DNA of 64,000 bases from DASZOC01 sp035550975 (GTDB taxonomy: Bacteria > Actinomycetota > CADDZG01 > WHSQ01): positions 1-64,000 of the forward strand of contig DASZOC010000016.1 in the NCBI GenBank assembly GCA_035550975.1, read 5' to 3'. Below, one piece after another: positions 1-7,419 of this stretch (position 1 is the first letter of the stretch; every line of letters starts with the position of its first letter). The position numbers were made by a program, and so were the translations under genes. The notes below the pieces were generated by a model that saw only the letters and a program-made list of their open reading frames with translations, made no database searches and was not told the DNA's origin.

Positions 1-98
1 CTGCTCAACCATCGAAAGATCCACCAGTGGCACGGCGTCCTCCTCGGCTCGACAGAGCACAAGTGATGACGCGGATGGACCCTAGAGACGTGGAATTA
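1..98. other. Gene-free left edge, possible tail of a truncated ORF
   Basis: A plus-strand frame open at the window edge runs about 21 codons and stops at the TGA at 64-66. The residues do not match a family I can name, so it may be the C-terminus of a gene outside the window (for example a transposase helper protein) or chance. The repeats that follow at 99-200 make an insertion-sequence end plausible, but the 98 bases alone prove nothing. Confidence 0.2.
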
Positions 99-200
99 GT
101 GAGACACAGGTGCCGAAGCCAGTGTCGCCCAGGAGCCGGAGCCGGGCCGCAGAGTGGGACATAGGTGCCGGAGCCAATGTGGGACAGAGGTGCCGAACTT
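99..200 (+). repeat. Four degenerate 22-bp direct repeats, possible IS end
   Basis: Units begin at 99, 122, 154 and 179 and share the core GTGRGACANAGGTGCC followed by GRAGCC. The unit at 122 is the most diverged and the last one loses the final bases. Spacing is 23, 32 and 25 bp. Repeated transposase-binding sites just inside one end are known for IS families such as IS21; that these are such sites is inference, because no transposase is in the window and no target duplication is visible. Confidence 0.5.
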
Positions 201-275
201 TCACAAATCGACAACAGGAGCGGAATGGGAGCGGAAAGGACTGATTCCGCACTCCCGTCAGAATTGGAGAAAGGG

Positions 276-299
276 AAAGGCCCTGTGACCAGGGCCTTT
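276..299 (-). terminator. Hairpin terminator after tRNA-Gly
   Basis: AAAGGCCCTG (276-285) pairs perfectly with CAGGGCCTTT (290-299) around a 4-nt loop. Read on the minus strand it begins 7 nt beyond the tRNA 3' end and is followed by a short pyrimidine run (CCCTTTCTCC), as expected for an intrinsic terminator of the tRNA transcript. Confidence 0.75.
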
Positions 300-305
300 A
301 ATCCG

Positions 306-377
306 AGCGGGCGACCAGATTCGAACTGGCGACCCTCACCTTGGCAAGGTGATGCTCTACCACTGAGCCACGCCCGC
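306..377 (-). tRNA. tRNA-Gly (anticodon GCC)
   Basis: The minus strand folds as a full cloverleaf. The acceptor stem GCGGGCG pairs with CGCCCGC, the D-arm carries GGCTCAGTGGTAGAGC, and the anticodon stem-loop is TCACC-TTGCCAA-GGTGA with anticodon GCC. The T-loop is GTTCGAATC and the discriminator base is U. No CCA is encoded, so CCA must be added after transcription. A hairpin terminator follows directly. Confidence 0.96.
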
Positions 378-419
378 AGAAGGCGCCATTATAGAGGGGG
401 TCGTGCAGGCGCCGGGCGG

Positions 420-1043
420 CTATCCGGCGCTCCGGCCCGCCGCCTCGGTCGCGACGCGTTCGAGATGCTCCCGATAATCGCTCCACCACGCCTCGTCGAC
501 CGGAGGCATGTTCTCGTTGCCCTCGCGCACCCCTACAGCACCGTCGATCAGCTCCCGGACGATGTCAGCGTGCCCCGCGTGGCGATGCGTCTCCGCGATC
601 ATGTGGATCAGAATCTGATGGAGCGACACGTCGGCCCTCTCGGGCGGCCACCACGGAACCCGTCCCCGCGCATCCAGTGGCAGCGCGTCGATCGTCTTGT
701 CCGAGTGTGCCCATACGCGTTGGTAAAAGGCGACGATCTGCTCCCGCGACTCGTCGGCCGTCGCCCACATGTCGGCGTTCGGCTCGGCATCGTCCTCGTA
801 CCACGGCAACGCCTCGCCGGACGGGAAGCCGAAGCAACCACCGAAGTAACCTGCCTCGACACTCGCGACGTGCTTGATCAGTCCGAGGAGATTCGTCCCG
901 GTAGGAGTAAGCGGTCGTCGGATGTCGTAGTCCGACAACCCGTCGAGCTTCCAGAGGAGCGCGTCACGGCCCGACTGCAGATAACGCTTCAGGTCTGCTT
1001 TCGGATCCGGCGGATTCATGGGCGCAGGATGCCACGGCTCCAC
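420..1043 (-). CDS. DinB / DUF664-like four-helix protein
   Basis: A protein of about 207 residues of the DinB-like superfamily, close to the DUF664 branch. That fold is used by thiol-dependent transferases such as mycothiol S-transferases and often binds a metal through three histidines. Visible matches are the helix LLGLIKHVASVEAGYFG near residue 55 and the HMIAETHRHAGHADI segment near residue 150, which supplies HxxxH-type ligands. No membrane segment or signal peptide is present. The long form starts with GTG at 1043; an ATG at 1019 is equally plausible, and neither has a strong Shine-Dalgarno. The substrate cannot be told from sequence. Confidence 0.8.
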   Translation of the reverse strand: MEPWHPAPMNPPDPKADLKRYLQSGRDALLWKLDGLSDYDIRRPLTPTGTNLLGLIKHVASVEAGYFGGCFGFPSGEALPWYEDDAEPNADMWATADESREQIVAFYQRVWAHSDKTIDALPLDARGRVPWWPPERADVSLHQILIHMIAETHRHAGHADIVRELIDGAVGVREGNENMPPVDEAWWSDYREHLERVATEAAGRSAG

Positions 1044-1065
1044 AACTTCACTCGACGCTCCACGA

Positions 1066-2139
1066 TCAGCTCCGGGCGCGTTCGAGACGAGCGAGACGTT
1101 TTAACGCATCCAGTTTTTCGGTCCGCCCGACCTTCGCCTCTAGCAGCGCGCGATGGAGCGAGTCGATCGTCGCGTCATAGGTGGTGCGATCGACCGGGAA
1201 GGGCGTCCCGTCCTTGCCTCCGTGTGCGAACGAGAACGTAACGGGATCTTTGATCGAAGCCGCATCGCCGTACGCGAGCTCGGCTACGAGCGACAGCGCT
1301 CGCAGTCCCTTCGCCCCGACTCCCGCTACCGCCAGAAGGTCCGTGTAGGTCTCGGGTTGAGCCTCGTACGCCTTCAACAGGATGCGGTCGAGGCGCGACG
1401 TGTCGAGATCGGACGCACGCACCCAATGGTGCCGCGGCATCTCGAGCTCGCGCATCTTTACGAGCTCACCGGTCACCTTCGTTGGCTCCTCCCGGGCGAG
1501 AGCGGTTGCCGTCGTTCGGTTCCGCTCCGCCGCACCGGCGACGAGGTTGAGGACCTGCTGCTGAGGTGGGCCTGCGACCGCCTCGTGCGGATCCGCGTCG
1601 AAACGCGCGGGCGTGAACCAGTGATACCGCCGCGCCATGCCGGTCGCCTCGTTCATCCCTTGTTGCACGACCGCCCAGCGGCCGTCGTCGGTGAACGCGA
1701 AGGTGTGATGGTAGACCTGGAACCCATCCTGAACGGCCGACGAGTCGACCTTCGCGGACAGCCGGCTCGCCCGCACGAGTGGCTCGGCATCCAATCCGAT
1801 CCGGTCGCACGCGACCCGGATCTCCGACGGCGTCTTGCGCGACGTCTTCCCCTTGCCTCCTGCGAACGTGACTCCCAGCTCGTGCTCCACACCTTTGAGC
1901 CCATCCTTCAGTGCGCCGCACGCGGTCGTCGTGACGCCACTCGAGTGCCAGTCGAAGCCGAGGACGCAGCCGAACGACTGGAACCAGACCGGATCCGAGA
2001 TCCGGCGCAGAAGATCTTCGGCCCCGTTCTCGGCGACGATCGCGAAGCTGATCTCGCGCGCCAGCGAAGACATCCGCTCGAACAACCATTTCGGCGCCTT
2101 CCCTCCGTGCAGCGGAAGGTCGGCGTGGCCGGTCCGCAC
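1066..2139 (-). CDS. DUF763 family protein
   Basis: A 357-residue soluble protein matching the DUF763 family, which occurs in archaea and scattered bacteria and has no settled function. The family opening is complete (MRTGHADLPLHGGKAPKWL). The central region has GFDWHSSGVTTTACGALK near residue 60 and the later VRASDLDTSRLDRIL and VGAKGLRALSLVAELAYG, the last resembling a helix-hairpin-helix-like DNA-contact segment, which is only a suggestion. It begins 2 bp after the dut stop codon and probably shares that transcript, linking it loosely to nucleotide or DNA metabolism. Confidence 0.85.
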   Translation of the reverse strand: MRTGHADLPLHGGKAPKWLFERMSSLAREISFAIVAENGAEDLLRRISDPVWFQSFGCVLGFDWHSSGVTTTACGALKDGLKGVEHELGVTFAGGKGKTSRKTPSEIRVACDRIGLDAEPLVRASRLSAKVDSSAVQDGFQVYHHTFAFTDDGRWAVVQQGMNEATGMARRYHWFTPARFDADPHEAVAGPPQQQVLNLVAGAAERNRTTATALAREEPTKVTGELVKMRELEMPRHHWVRASDLDTSRLDRILLKAYEAQPETYTDLLAVAGVGAKGLRALSLVAELAYGDAASIKDPVTFSFAHGGKDGTPFPVDRTTYDATIDSLHRALLEAKVGRTEKLDALKRLARLERARS

Positions 2140-2141
2140 GT

Positions 2142-2576
2142 CTAGCTGCCGGTGCTTCCGAACCCGCCCTCGCCGCGCGCCGACGGCGGCAACCCGTCGA
2201 CCTCGACGAGCTCGACCTGTGCGACCTGTTGCACCACGAGCTGAGCGATCTTCTCGCCGCGCCGGATCTCGATCTTGTCGGAAGGGTCGAGGTTCGCAAC
2301 GATCACCTTTATCTCGCCGCGGTAGCCGGCGTCGATGAGCCCCGGTGCGTTCACGACCGCGAGGCCTTCCCGCAGCGCGCGGCCCGAGCGGGCCTGGACG
2401 AAACCGGCGTAACCCGGTTCGAGCGCCAGCGCGACCCCGGTCGGCACCGCGTGCCTCTCCCCCGGCGCCAGCGTCACGTCTTCGGCGGCGAGCAGGTCAA
2501 TGCCGGCGTCCGTTTCGTGAGCGCGTCGCGGCAAGGGCAGGTCCGCGTCCAGACGCACGACGGGAACCTTCATCAC
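2142..2576 (-). CDS. dut: dUTP diphosphatase (trimeric)
   Basis: Hydrolyses dUTP to dUMP and pyrophosphate, keeping uracil out of DNA and feeding thymidylate synthesis. All five motifs of the homotrimeric family are present in 144 residues: HETDAGIDLLAAEDV (I), QARSGRALREGL (II), NAPGLIDAGYRGEIKVI (III, with the catalytic Asp and Tyr), RRGEKIAQLVV (IV) and the glycine-rich tail GEGGFGSTGS (V). Motif II reads RSGRAL rather than the commoner RSSLA. The start overlaps the nrdR stop by 4 bp, so the two are translationally coupled, and DUF763 follows closely. Confidence 0.96.
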   Translation of the reverse strand: MMKVPVVRLDADLPLPRRAHETDAGIDLLAAEDVTLAPGERHAVPTGVALALEPGYAGFVQARSGRALREGLAVVNAPGLIDAGYRGEIKVIVANLDPSDKIEIRRGEKIAQLVVQQVAQVELVEVDGLPPSARGEGGFGSTGS

Positions 2577-3052
2577 GCGTCCGCGCGGTTCTTCGGCGGA
2601 GACTTCTTCAAGAGAAGGCCGAGCTCACGTTCGAAGTCGTCGAGCTCCTGAAAGTCCTTGTAGACCGATGCGAAGCGGAGATATGCGACCTCGTCTAGGT
2701 CGCGCAGGCGCTCGAGGATCTCTCGTCCTATCTCTGCCGACGGAATAGGGCGACGTGCATCCGCGCGCATAGCTTCTTCGACGTCCTCGGCGAGCGCGTC
2801 TACCTCGGCCGCCGTGACGGGACGGTTCTTGCACGCGCTGACGACGCCGCTCACGATCTTGTCTCGATCGAACGGCTCCTCGGTTCCGTCGCGCTTCGAC
2901 ACCAGCAGCGGAACCTCTTCGGGACGCTCGAAGGTCGTGTAGCGTCGGTTGCAGCCGAGACACTCACGTCGGCGCCTGATCGCGCGGCCCTCTTCGGCGA
3001 GTCGGGAGTCGACGACCTTGTCCTCATCGTTCGCGCAATAAGGACAACGCAC
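2573..3052 (-). CDS. nrdR: Transcriptional repressor NrdR
   Basis: The ATP/dATP-sensing repressor of ribonucleotide reductase genes. The N-terminal zinc ribbon uses Cys3, Cys6, Cys31 and Cys34 (MRCPYC, CLGC), and the ATP-cone domain follows from about residue 48 (VSKRDGTEEPFDRDKIVSG). Length (159) is normal. It lies downstream of nrdJ on the same strand, and a pair of sites matching the NrdR box sits in front of nrdJ (6740-6787), which makes nrdJ its obvious target. The 4-bp overlap with dut suggests both are co-expressed. Confidence 0.96.
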   Translation of the reverse strand: MRCPYCANDEDKVVDSRLAEEGRAIRRRRECLGCNRRYTTFERPEEVPLLVSKRDGTEEPFDRDKIVSGVVSACKNRPVTAAEVDALAEDVEEAMRADARRPIPSAEIGREILERLRDLDEVAYLRFASVYKDFQELDDFERELGLLLKKSPPKNRADA

Positions 3053-3058
3053 GGGAAG

Positions 3059-3730
3059 CTAACTTCCTTCGAAGGCGACGTAAGAGGACCAGGGGCACCA
3101 GCGCTTACCCATCCACTCCTTACGGTGTCTCTCCACGTAACGAGGGTTCGCGTCGCACGCCTCGATCCAGACGTCGGCGAGGATGATCGAGCCGGAGCCC
3201 ATCGAATACGACCAGCGGTCGTTGTAGGGCATCTCTCGTCTCACGATGCCCGACACGATCCGCCTCTCTTCCTGCGGCCGCGTCAGGTCTTCGCGCAGGT
3301 GACGGATCGGCTTCGCCCGGTGGACGTAGATCACGAACGTGTCGTCCCTGCCGTCGAAGCCGAGAGTGAAGTACGCGCCCACCTGGAAGCGGGTGTTGAA
3401 CCTGCCCGCGGACGTGTTCATCCGCGCGGCGAAACGCCCTACTCGGCCTCCATGGCTCCAGATCCAGTCATGCGTGCTGTCGGGCGGAAGGTAACGCCGC
3501 TTCGGCTCGAGCCTTCCGACCTTGTCGCCGGTCGAGCGGTCGAGGATCGCGCCTCCGAGCAATTCGATGCGCTCCGAGGTGTTGTTGGCGAGACGAAGGA
3601 CGACATCTTCGGAGTCGAGATAGCGCGCCTTGCTGGCACGGAACGCGATGCCCGCGGCTCCGCCGGCAGGAACGAACGACGACACCGCGACCAAGACGAG
3701 AACGATCGAGCAGGTGATCCGCTGTCTCAT
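3059..3730 (-). CDS. Secreted protein of unknown function
   Basis: A 223-residue protein with a clear signal peptide (hydrophobic core CSIVLVLVAVSSFVPAGGA, cleavage likely around residue 25-28). The mature part reads as beta-rich, with alternating hydrophobics such as VVLRLANNTSERIELLGG and FQVGAYFTLGFDG. It is reminiscent of immunoglobulin-like extracellular domains, but I recognise no family. Only two Cys are near the C-terminus (EACDAN, RWCPW). Its start overlaps the end of the upstream zinc-ribbon gene by 4 bp, so it is co-translated in the run between nrdJ and nrdR. Confidence 0.6.
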   Translation of the reverse strand: MRQRITCSIVLVLVAVSSFVPAGGAAGIAFRASKARYLDSEDVVLRLANNTSERIELLGGAILDRSTGDKVGRLEPKRRYLPPDSTHDWIWSHGGRVGRFAARMNTSAGRFNTRFQVGAYFTLGFDGRDDTFVIYVHRAKPIRHLREDLTRPQEERRIVSGIVRREMPYNDRWSYSMGSGSIILADVWIEACDANPRYVERHRKEWMGKRWCPWSSYVAFEGS

Positions 3731-3918
3731 ACCGCCTCTGCGTCATCTCGAAGCTGCTTCAGTTGCGCTCGCAGCTCGCGTAGGCCTTCCTGGTAGGTCT
3801 CCACCGTTGTGTCGGTGGCCTCGTTGGGTCCGGCAACGTCGGCGCCGCAGAGAGGGCAGCGGTGGGGACGAAGCCTGAGCTCCGCCCCGCACGCGCTGCA
3901 AACCTTGGACGCAACCAT
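3727..3918 (-). CDS. Small zinc-ribbon protein
   Basis: A 63-residue protein with two CxxC pairs (VCSACG near residue 7, RCPLCG near residue 20) forming a zinc ribbon, followed by a heptad-like helix (EGLRELRAQLKQLRDDA) that could be a short coiled coil. Starting 10 bp after nrdJ and overlapping the secreted-protein gene by 4 bp, it is clearly within the same transcript. Its role is unknown; protein or nucleic-acid binding is typical of such small ribbons. Confidence 0.65.
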   Translation of the reverse strand: MVASKVCSACGAELRLRPHRCPLCGADVAGPNEATDTTVETYQEGLRELRAQLKQLRDDAEAV

Positions 3919-3928
3919 ACCTATGTCG

Positions 3929-6667
3929 TTACGAGCAGCCGCTCGTGGAGCCGCAGCTCGGGCAGGCGAAGCACGACCCTGCCGGGTTCATCTCGACCCC
4001 GCAGGTGCCGCAGAACGGGCGGGAGCCGACGGTCGCGGTCGCCACCGGACCAAGCACGATGACCTGCTCGGCGCCGCCGTGTCCGTTGCCGTTCCCGTTC
4101 CCATTGCCGTTCGTCGTCTCGGTTGCGTCCAGCTTCGATTCGATCTCGGACTGACGCTCGCCCGCGGTCCGGATGCCGAGCCCATGGCGCTCCTCGGGCG
4201 TCAGGTATTCGGCGGCCAGACGCCGGAACACGTAGTCCAGGATCGAGGTCGCGATGCGGAAGTCCGGGTCGTCCGTCATGCCGGACGGCTCGAAGCGGGT
4301 GTTTGCGAACTGCTTGACGTAGGCCGACAGCGGCACTCCGTACTGGAGCCCCATCGAGATCGACACCGCGAACGCGTCCATGATCCCCGCCAGAGTCGAG
4401 CCTTGCTTCGCGACCCTGAGGAAGATCTCGCCGACGCCACCTTCGGGGAACTCACCGGCGGTGAGGTAGCCCTCGGTGTCGGCGACACGGAACTTGAAGG
4501 TCATCGAACGGCGCGCTTTGGGCAGGCGACGGCGAACCGGCTCGGCAATCTCGGGGGGCGCTGCGGCCTTGTCCTTCTTCGCGCTCGACAGAGGTTGCGC
4601 GACCTTGCAGTTGTCGCGGTAGAGAGCCATCGCCTTGAGGCCCTGGCGCCATCCTTCGACGTAGACCTGCTCGACGTCTTCGACCGTCACGTCCTCGGGC
4701 AGGTTGACCGTCTTGCTGATGGCGCCCGAGATGAATGGCTGCACCGCGCCCATCATGCGGATGTGGCCCATGTAGTGGATGCTCCGCTCGCCCATCGCGG
4801 TGTCGAACACGGTCATGTGCTCGTCGCGAAGGTGCGGGGCCCCGACGACGTGCGAGTGCTCGTCGATGTAAGCGACGATGTCGGCGATCTGCGTCTCGTC
4901 GTAGCCGAGCTTGCGCAGCGCGCGCGGCACCGTCTGGTTGACGATCGACATCGTCCCGCCGCCGACGAGCTTCTTGGTCTTCTTGAGCGCGAGGTCGGGC
5001 TCGATCCCGGTGGTGTCACAATCCATCAACAGCCCGATGGTGCCGGTAGGCGCGAGCACCGTGGCCTGAGCGTTGCGGTAGCCGTTTGTCTCTCCGAGCG
5101 AGACCGCGTCGTCCCATGCCTCGCGCGCGGCGCTCACGAGCTCGTCGGGGCACAGCGCTGCGGGAATCTCGTAAGCCGCCTCCCGATGCTTGTTCATAAC
5201 TCGCAGATGCGGCTCGCGATTGAGCTCGTATTCTTCGTACGCTCCGACACGTTCCGCGATCTTGGCTGAAGTTGCGTAGCAGTGGCCCGTCATGATCGAC
5301 ATCAGGCTGGCGGCCCATGCACGCCCCTCGTCGGAGTCGTACGCAAGACCCTGCGACATCAGCAGAGCGCCGAGGTTCGCGAAGCCCTGACCAAGCTGGC
5401 GCATCTTGTGCGAGTTCTCGGCGATCTTCTCGGTGGGGTAACTGGCGAAGCCGACGGAGATCTCTTGGGCCAAGAACATCACCTCGACCGCGTGCTTGTA
5501 GGCCTCGACATCGAAGCGGTCGTTCTCGTCCACGAACTTCATGAGGTTCAGCGAAGCGAGATTGCAAGATGAGTTGTCGACATGCATGTACTCACTGCAG
5601 GGGTTAGACCCGTTGATGCGGTCGGTGTTCGGGCAGGTGTGCCAGTCATTTATCACCGTGTCGTACTGCACACCGGGGTCGGCGCATTCCCACGCGGCTT
5701 GAGCGATCTCGCGGAACAGCTCCTTGGCATCGACCGTCTCTACCGTTTCACCCGTAGTGACGGCCCTGAAGGCCCACTGGTTGCCATCGACCACGGCTCG
5801 CATGAATTCGTCGGTGACACGCACCGAGTTGTTCGCGTTCTGGTATTGGATCGAGTGCGTGTCCTTGCCGTCGAGGTCCATGTCGAACCCGGCCTCGCGC
5901 AGAGCGAGCGCCTTCTTCTCCTCGAGCGCTTTACACCAGATGAAGTCACGGATGTCAGGGTGGTCGACGTTGAGGACAACCATCTTTGCGGCACGGCGGG
6001 TAGCACCACCGGATTTGATCGTTCCGGCGGATGCATCCGCGCCGCGCATGAACGAGACGGGACCACTGGCTGTGCCACCGGACTTCAGACGCTCCTTGGA
6101 CGAGCGGATCTTCGAGAGGTTCACACCCGATCCGGAACCGTGCTTAAAGATCGTTCCCTCTTCGACATACCAGTTGAGGATCGAAGACATCTCGTCCTCG
6201 ACAGAAAGGATGAAGCAGGCCGAGACTTGGGGGTGTTTGCGCCAGCCGACGTTGAACCACACCGGCGAGTTGAACGCGGCCTTCTGGTTGACGAGGATGT
6301 GAGTGAGTTCGTCACGGAAGATCGTCGCCTCTTCGGCATCCGCGAAGTACCCCCGCGCCTTGCCCTCCTCGTAGTACTTGGTGACGACCCGGTCGATCAT
6401 CTGCTTGACCGAGGTCTCGCGGTCGGGGGTGCCCTGGGTCCCACGGAAGTACTTCTGGGCCGCGATGTTCGTGGCGTTCTGGGACCAGGACGCGGGCACC
6501 TCGACGCCCTTCTGCTCGAACGCGACCTCGCCCGTCCGGTAGTTCTGGATGACGGCATCGCGCAGCTCCCAGGCGATCTCGTCGTACGGATGGACCCCCT
6601 CGGTCGTGAAGTGCCGACGGATCCTCAGTCCTCCCGATGTGGTTGCCGGACGAGTCGCTTGCGCCAC
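3929..6667 (-). CDS. nrdJ: Adenosylcobalamin-dependent (class II) ribonucleotide reductase
   Basis: Reduces ribonucleotides to deoxyribonucleotides using an adenosylcobalamin-generated thiyl radical, so it works with or without oxygen. The 912-residue protein has the class II core: Cys151 (VSACF), the active-site loop NGSNPCSEY at 352-360 with catalytic Asn, Cys and Glu, and the PTGTIGLLMDCDTTG segment near residue 590. A low-complexity Asn-Gly linker near residue 865 leads to a Cys-rich tail (FCGTCG, CFACPSCG, ending GCS) that probably acts as zinc ribbon and thiol relay. The start is GTG with AGGGGG 7 nt upstream. Two putative NrdR boxes lie 73-120 nt before it; no cobalamin riboswitch is seen. 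Confidence 0.97.
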   Translation of the reverse strand: MAQATRPATTSGGLRIRRHFTTEGVHPYDEIAWELRDAVIQNYRTGEVAFEQKGVEVPASWSQNATNIAAQKYFRGTQGTPDRETSVKQMIDRVVTKYYEEGKARGYFADAEEATIFRDELTHILVNQKAAFNSPVWFNVGWRKHPQVSACFILSVEDEMSSILNWYVEEGTIFKHGSGSGVNLSKIRSSKERLKSGGTASGPVSFMRGADASAGTIKSGGATRRAAKMVVLNVDHPDIRDFIWCKALEEKKALALREAGFDMDLDGKDTHSIQYQNANNSVRVTDEFMRAVVDGNQWAFRAVTTGETVETVDAKELFREIAQAAWECADPGVQYDTVINDWHTCPNTDRINGSNPCSEYMHVDNSSCNLASLNLMKFVDENDRFDVEAYKHAVEVMFLAQEISVGFASYPTEKIAENSHKMRQLGQGFANLGALLMSQGLAYDSDEGRAWAASLMSIMTGHCYATSAKIAERVGAYEEYELNREPHLRVMNKHREAAYEIPAALCPDELVSAAREAWDDAVSLGETNGYRNAQATVLAPTGTIGLLMDCDTTGIEPDLALKKTKKLVGGGTMSIVNQTVPRALRKLGYDETQIADIVAYIDEHSHVVGAPHLRDEHMTVFDTAMGERSIHYMGHIRMMGAVQPFISGAISKTVNLPEDVTVEDVEQVYVEGWRQGLKAMALYRDNCKVAQPLSSAKKDKAAAPPEIAEPVRRRLPKARRSMTFKFRVADTEGYLTAGEFPEGGVGEIFLRVAKQGSTLAGIMDAFAVSISMGLQYGVPLSAYVKQFANTRFEPSGMTDDPDFRIATSILDYVFRRLAAEYLTPEERHGLGIRTAGERQSEIESKLDATETTNGNGNGNGNGHGGAEQVIVLGPVATATVGSRPFCGTCGVEMNPAGSCFACPSCGSTSGCS

Positions 6668-6739
6668 TGCTGGTCCCCCTTCCGTCCCGCAGCTCCTCGC
6701 GCCACGGGCCCTGTGATTATCCCACGATTCCGGTTATCC

Positions 6740-6787
6740 ACACCACATGTTGGGTCTTACCAACAGCCTGGGCACAACATATGGTGT
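6740..6787 (-). promoter_or_regulatory. Tandem NrdR boxes upstream of nrdJ
   Basis: Two 16-bp sites, ACACCACATGTTGGGT (6740-6755) and GCACAACATATGGTGT (6772-6787), match the known NrdR box ACACWATATATWGTGT at 12 and 13 positions. They are 32 bp apart start to start, about three helical turns, which is the usual NrdR arrangement. A GATAAT -10-like hexamer lies at 6721-6716 on the minus strand, so bound NrdR would cover the -35 region of nrdJ. Confidence 0.75.
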
Positions 6788-6857
6788 AAAGCCCCGGGTG
6801 AAATTACGCCCGTGTAAAGACCGGGTCAAGGACATCGCGCCACATTTCTTTGCCGAT

Positions 6858-7220
6858 CTAGGGAAGCTTCAGGCGCATGCCCGGCTGCAGCGGGCCCTCG
6901 AGCTCGTTGAGCTGCAGCACCGCGTCGGCATACGCCCGGGGATCGACGGATGGCGGGGCGAACCGCTCTGCGAGGCCCCAGATCGTGTCGCCGCGGCCGA
7001 TCGTCACCACCTCGGCCGCGCCCGGCCGCGACGCCGCGGCAGTCCCCTCCGGCCCTCCCGCCAGCAACAGCCCCACCGCGACCGCGATGGTGGCGATGCC
7101 GAGGGTCCGGCGGCGGCGGGCGAACATCGCTCGCCGCGCCTGGCGGGCGGCGATCCTGTCGGTCGGGAAGCGGTAGAGGACTGCATCCAGCCCCACCAGG
7201 TCCTCTTGCCGTAGCGCCAT
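6858..7220 (-). CDS. LysM-domain membrane protein, SOS-linked (Rv2719c/YneA-like)
   Basis: 120 residues: a basic cytoplasmic N-terminus, one membrane helix (LGIATIAVAVGLLLAGG, about 41-57), then a C-terminal LysM domain starting VVTIGRGDTIWGLAERF and ending LQPGMRLKLP, which would sit outside and bind peptidoglycan. Position and form match the LysM proteins divergent from lexA in other Gram-positives, namely YneA of Bacillus (division inhibitor) and Rv2719c/ChiZ of Mycobacterium. A TTGCTA-18-TACAGT promoter (7335-7306) carries one LexA box in its spacer and another just past the -10. Damage-induced slowing of division is the inferred role. Confidence 0.85.
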   Translation of the reverse strand: MALRQEDLVGLDAVLYRFPTDRIAARQARRAMFARRRRTLGIATIAVAVGLLLAGGPEGTAAASRPGAAEVVTIGRGDTIWGLAERFAPPSVDPRAYADAVLQLNELEGPLQPGMRLKLP

Positions 7221-7289
7221 CTCCTGCTCCTCTCTTTCGTAGCCGAGACGCTAGCGCCGGCCTGTGACAGAAACGCACGGCGTCCCGAG

Positions 7290-7403
7290 CGAACGTCCGT
7301 TCGGTACTGTATCCGAACGGACGTTCGCATAGCAAGCTGGAATCGAACACACGTTCTTGATTCCGGGGCCCGGGTCGGCTACGGTAGAGCGAACGTCCGT
7401 TCG
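7290..7403. promoter_or_regulatory. Divergent lexA/LysM promoter region with four LexA boxes
   Basis: CGAAC-N4-GTTC sites lie at 7290-7303, 7314-7327, 7344-7357 (CGAACACACGTTCT) and 7390-7403; three are perfect palindrome types. Candidate promoters are TTGATT (7357-7362)-17-TACGGT (7380-7385) for lexA and TTGCTA-18-TACAGT on the minus strand for the LysM gene. Each promoter has one box over or next to its upstream element or spacer and one near its start point, so LexA can shut both directions. Confidence 0.9.
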
Positions 7404-7419
7404 CTATAGGAGGAGAGCC

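Noticed and set aside
165..1241. A 358-codon plus-strand frame running through tRNA-Gly
   Set aside because: It crosses a tRNA gene and lies antisense to the DinB-like and DUF763 genes.
6668..6857. Cobalamin riboswitch before the B12-dependent nrdJ
   Set aside because: The region is only 190 nt and lacks the conserved cobalamin-box elements; NrdR boxes explain the visible conserved bases.
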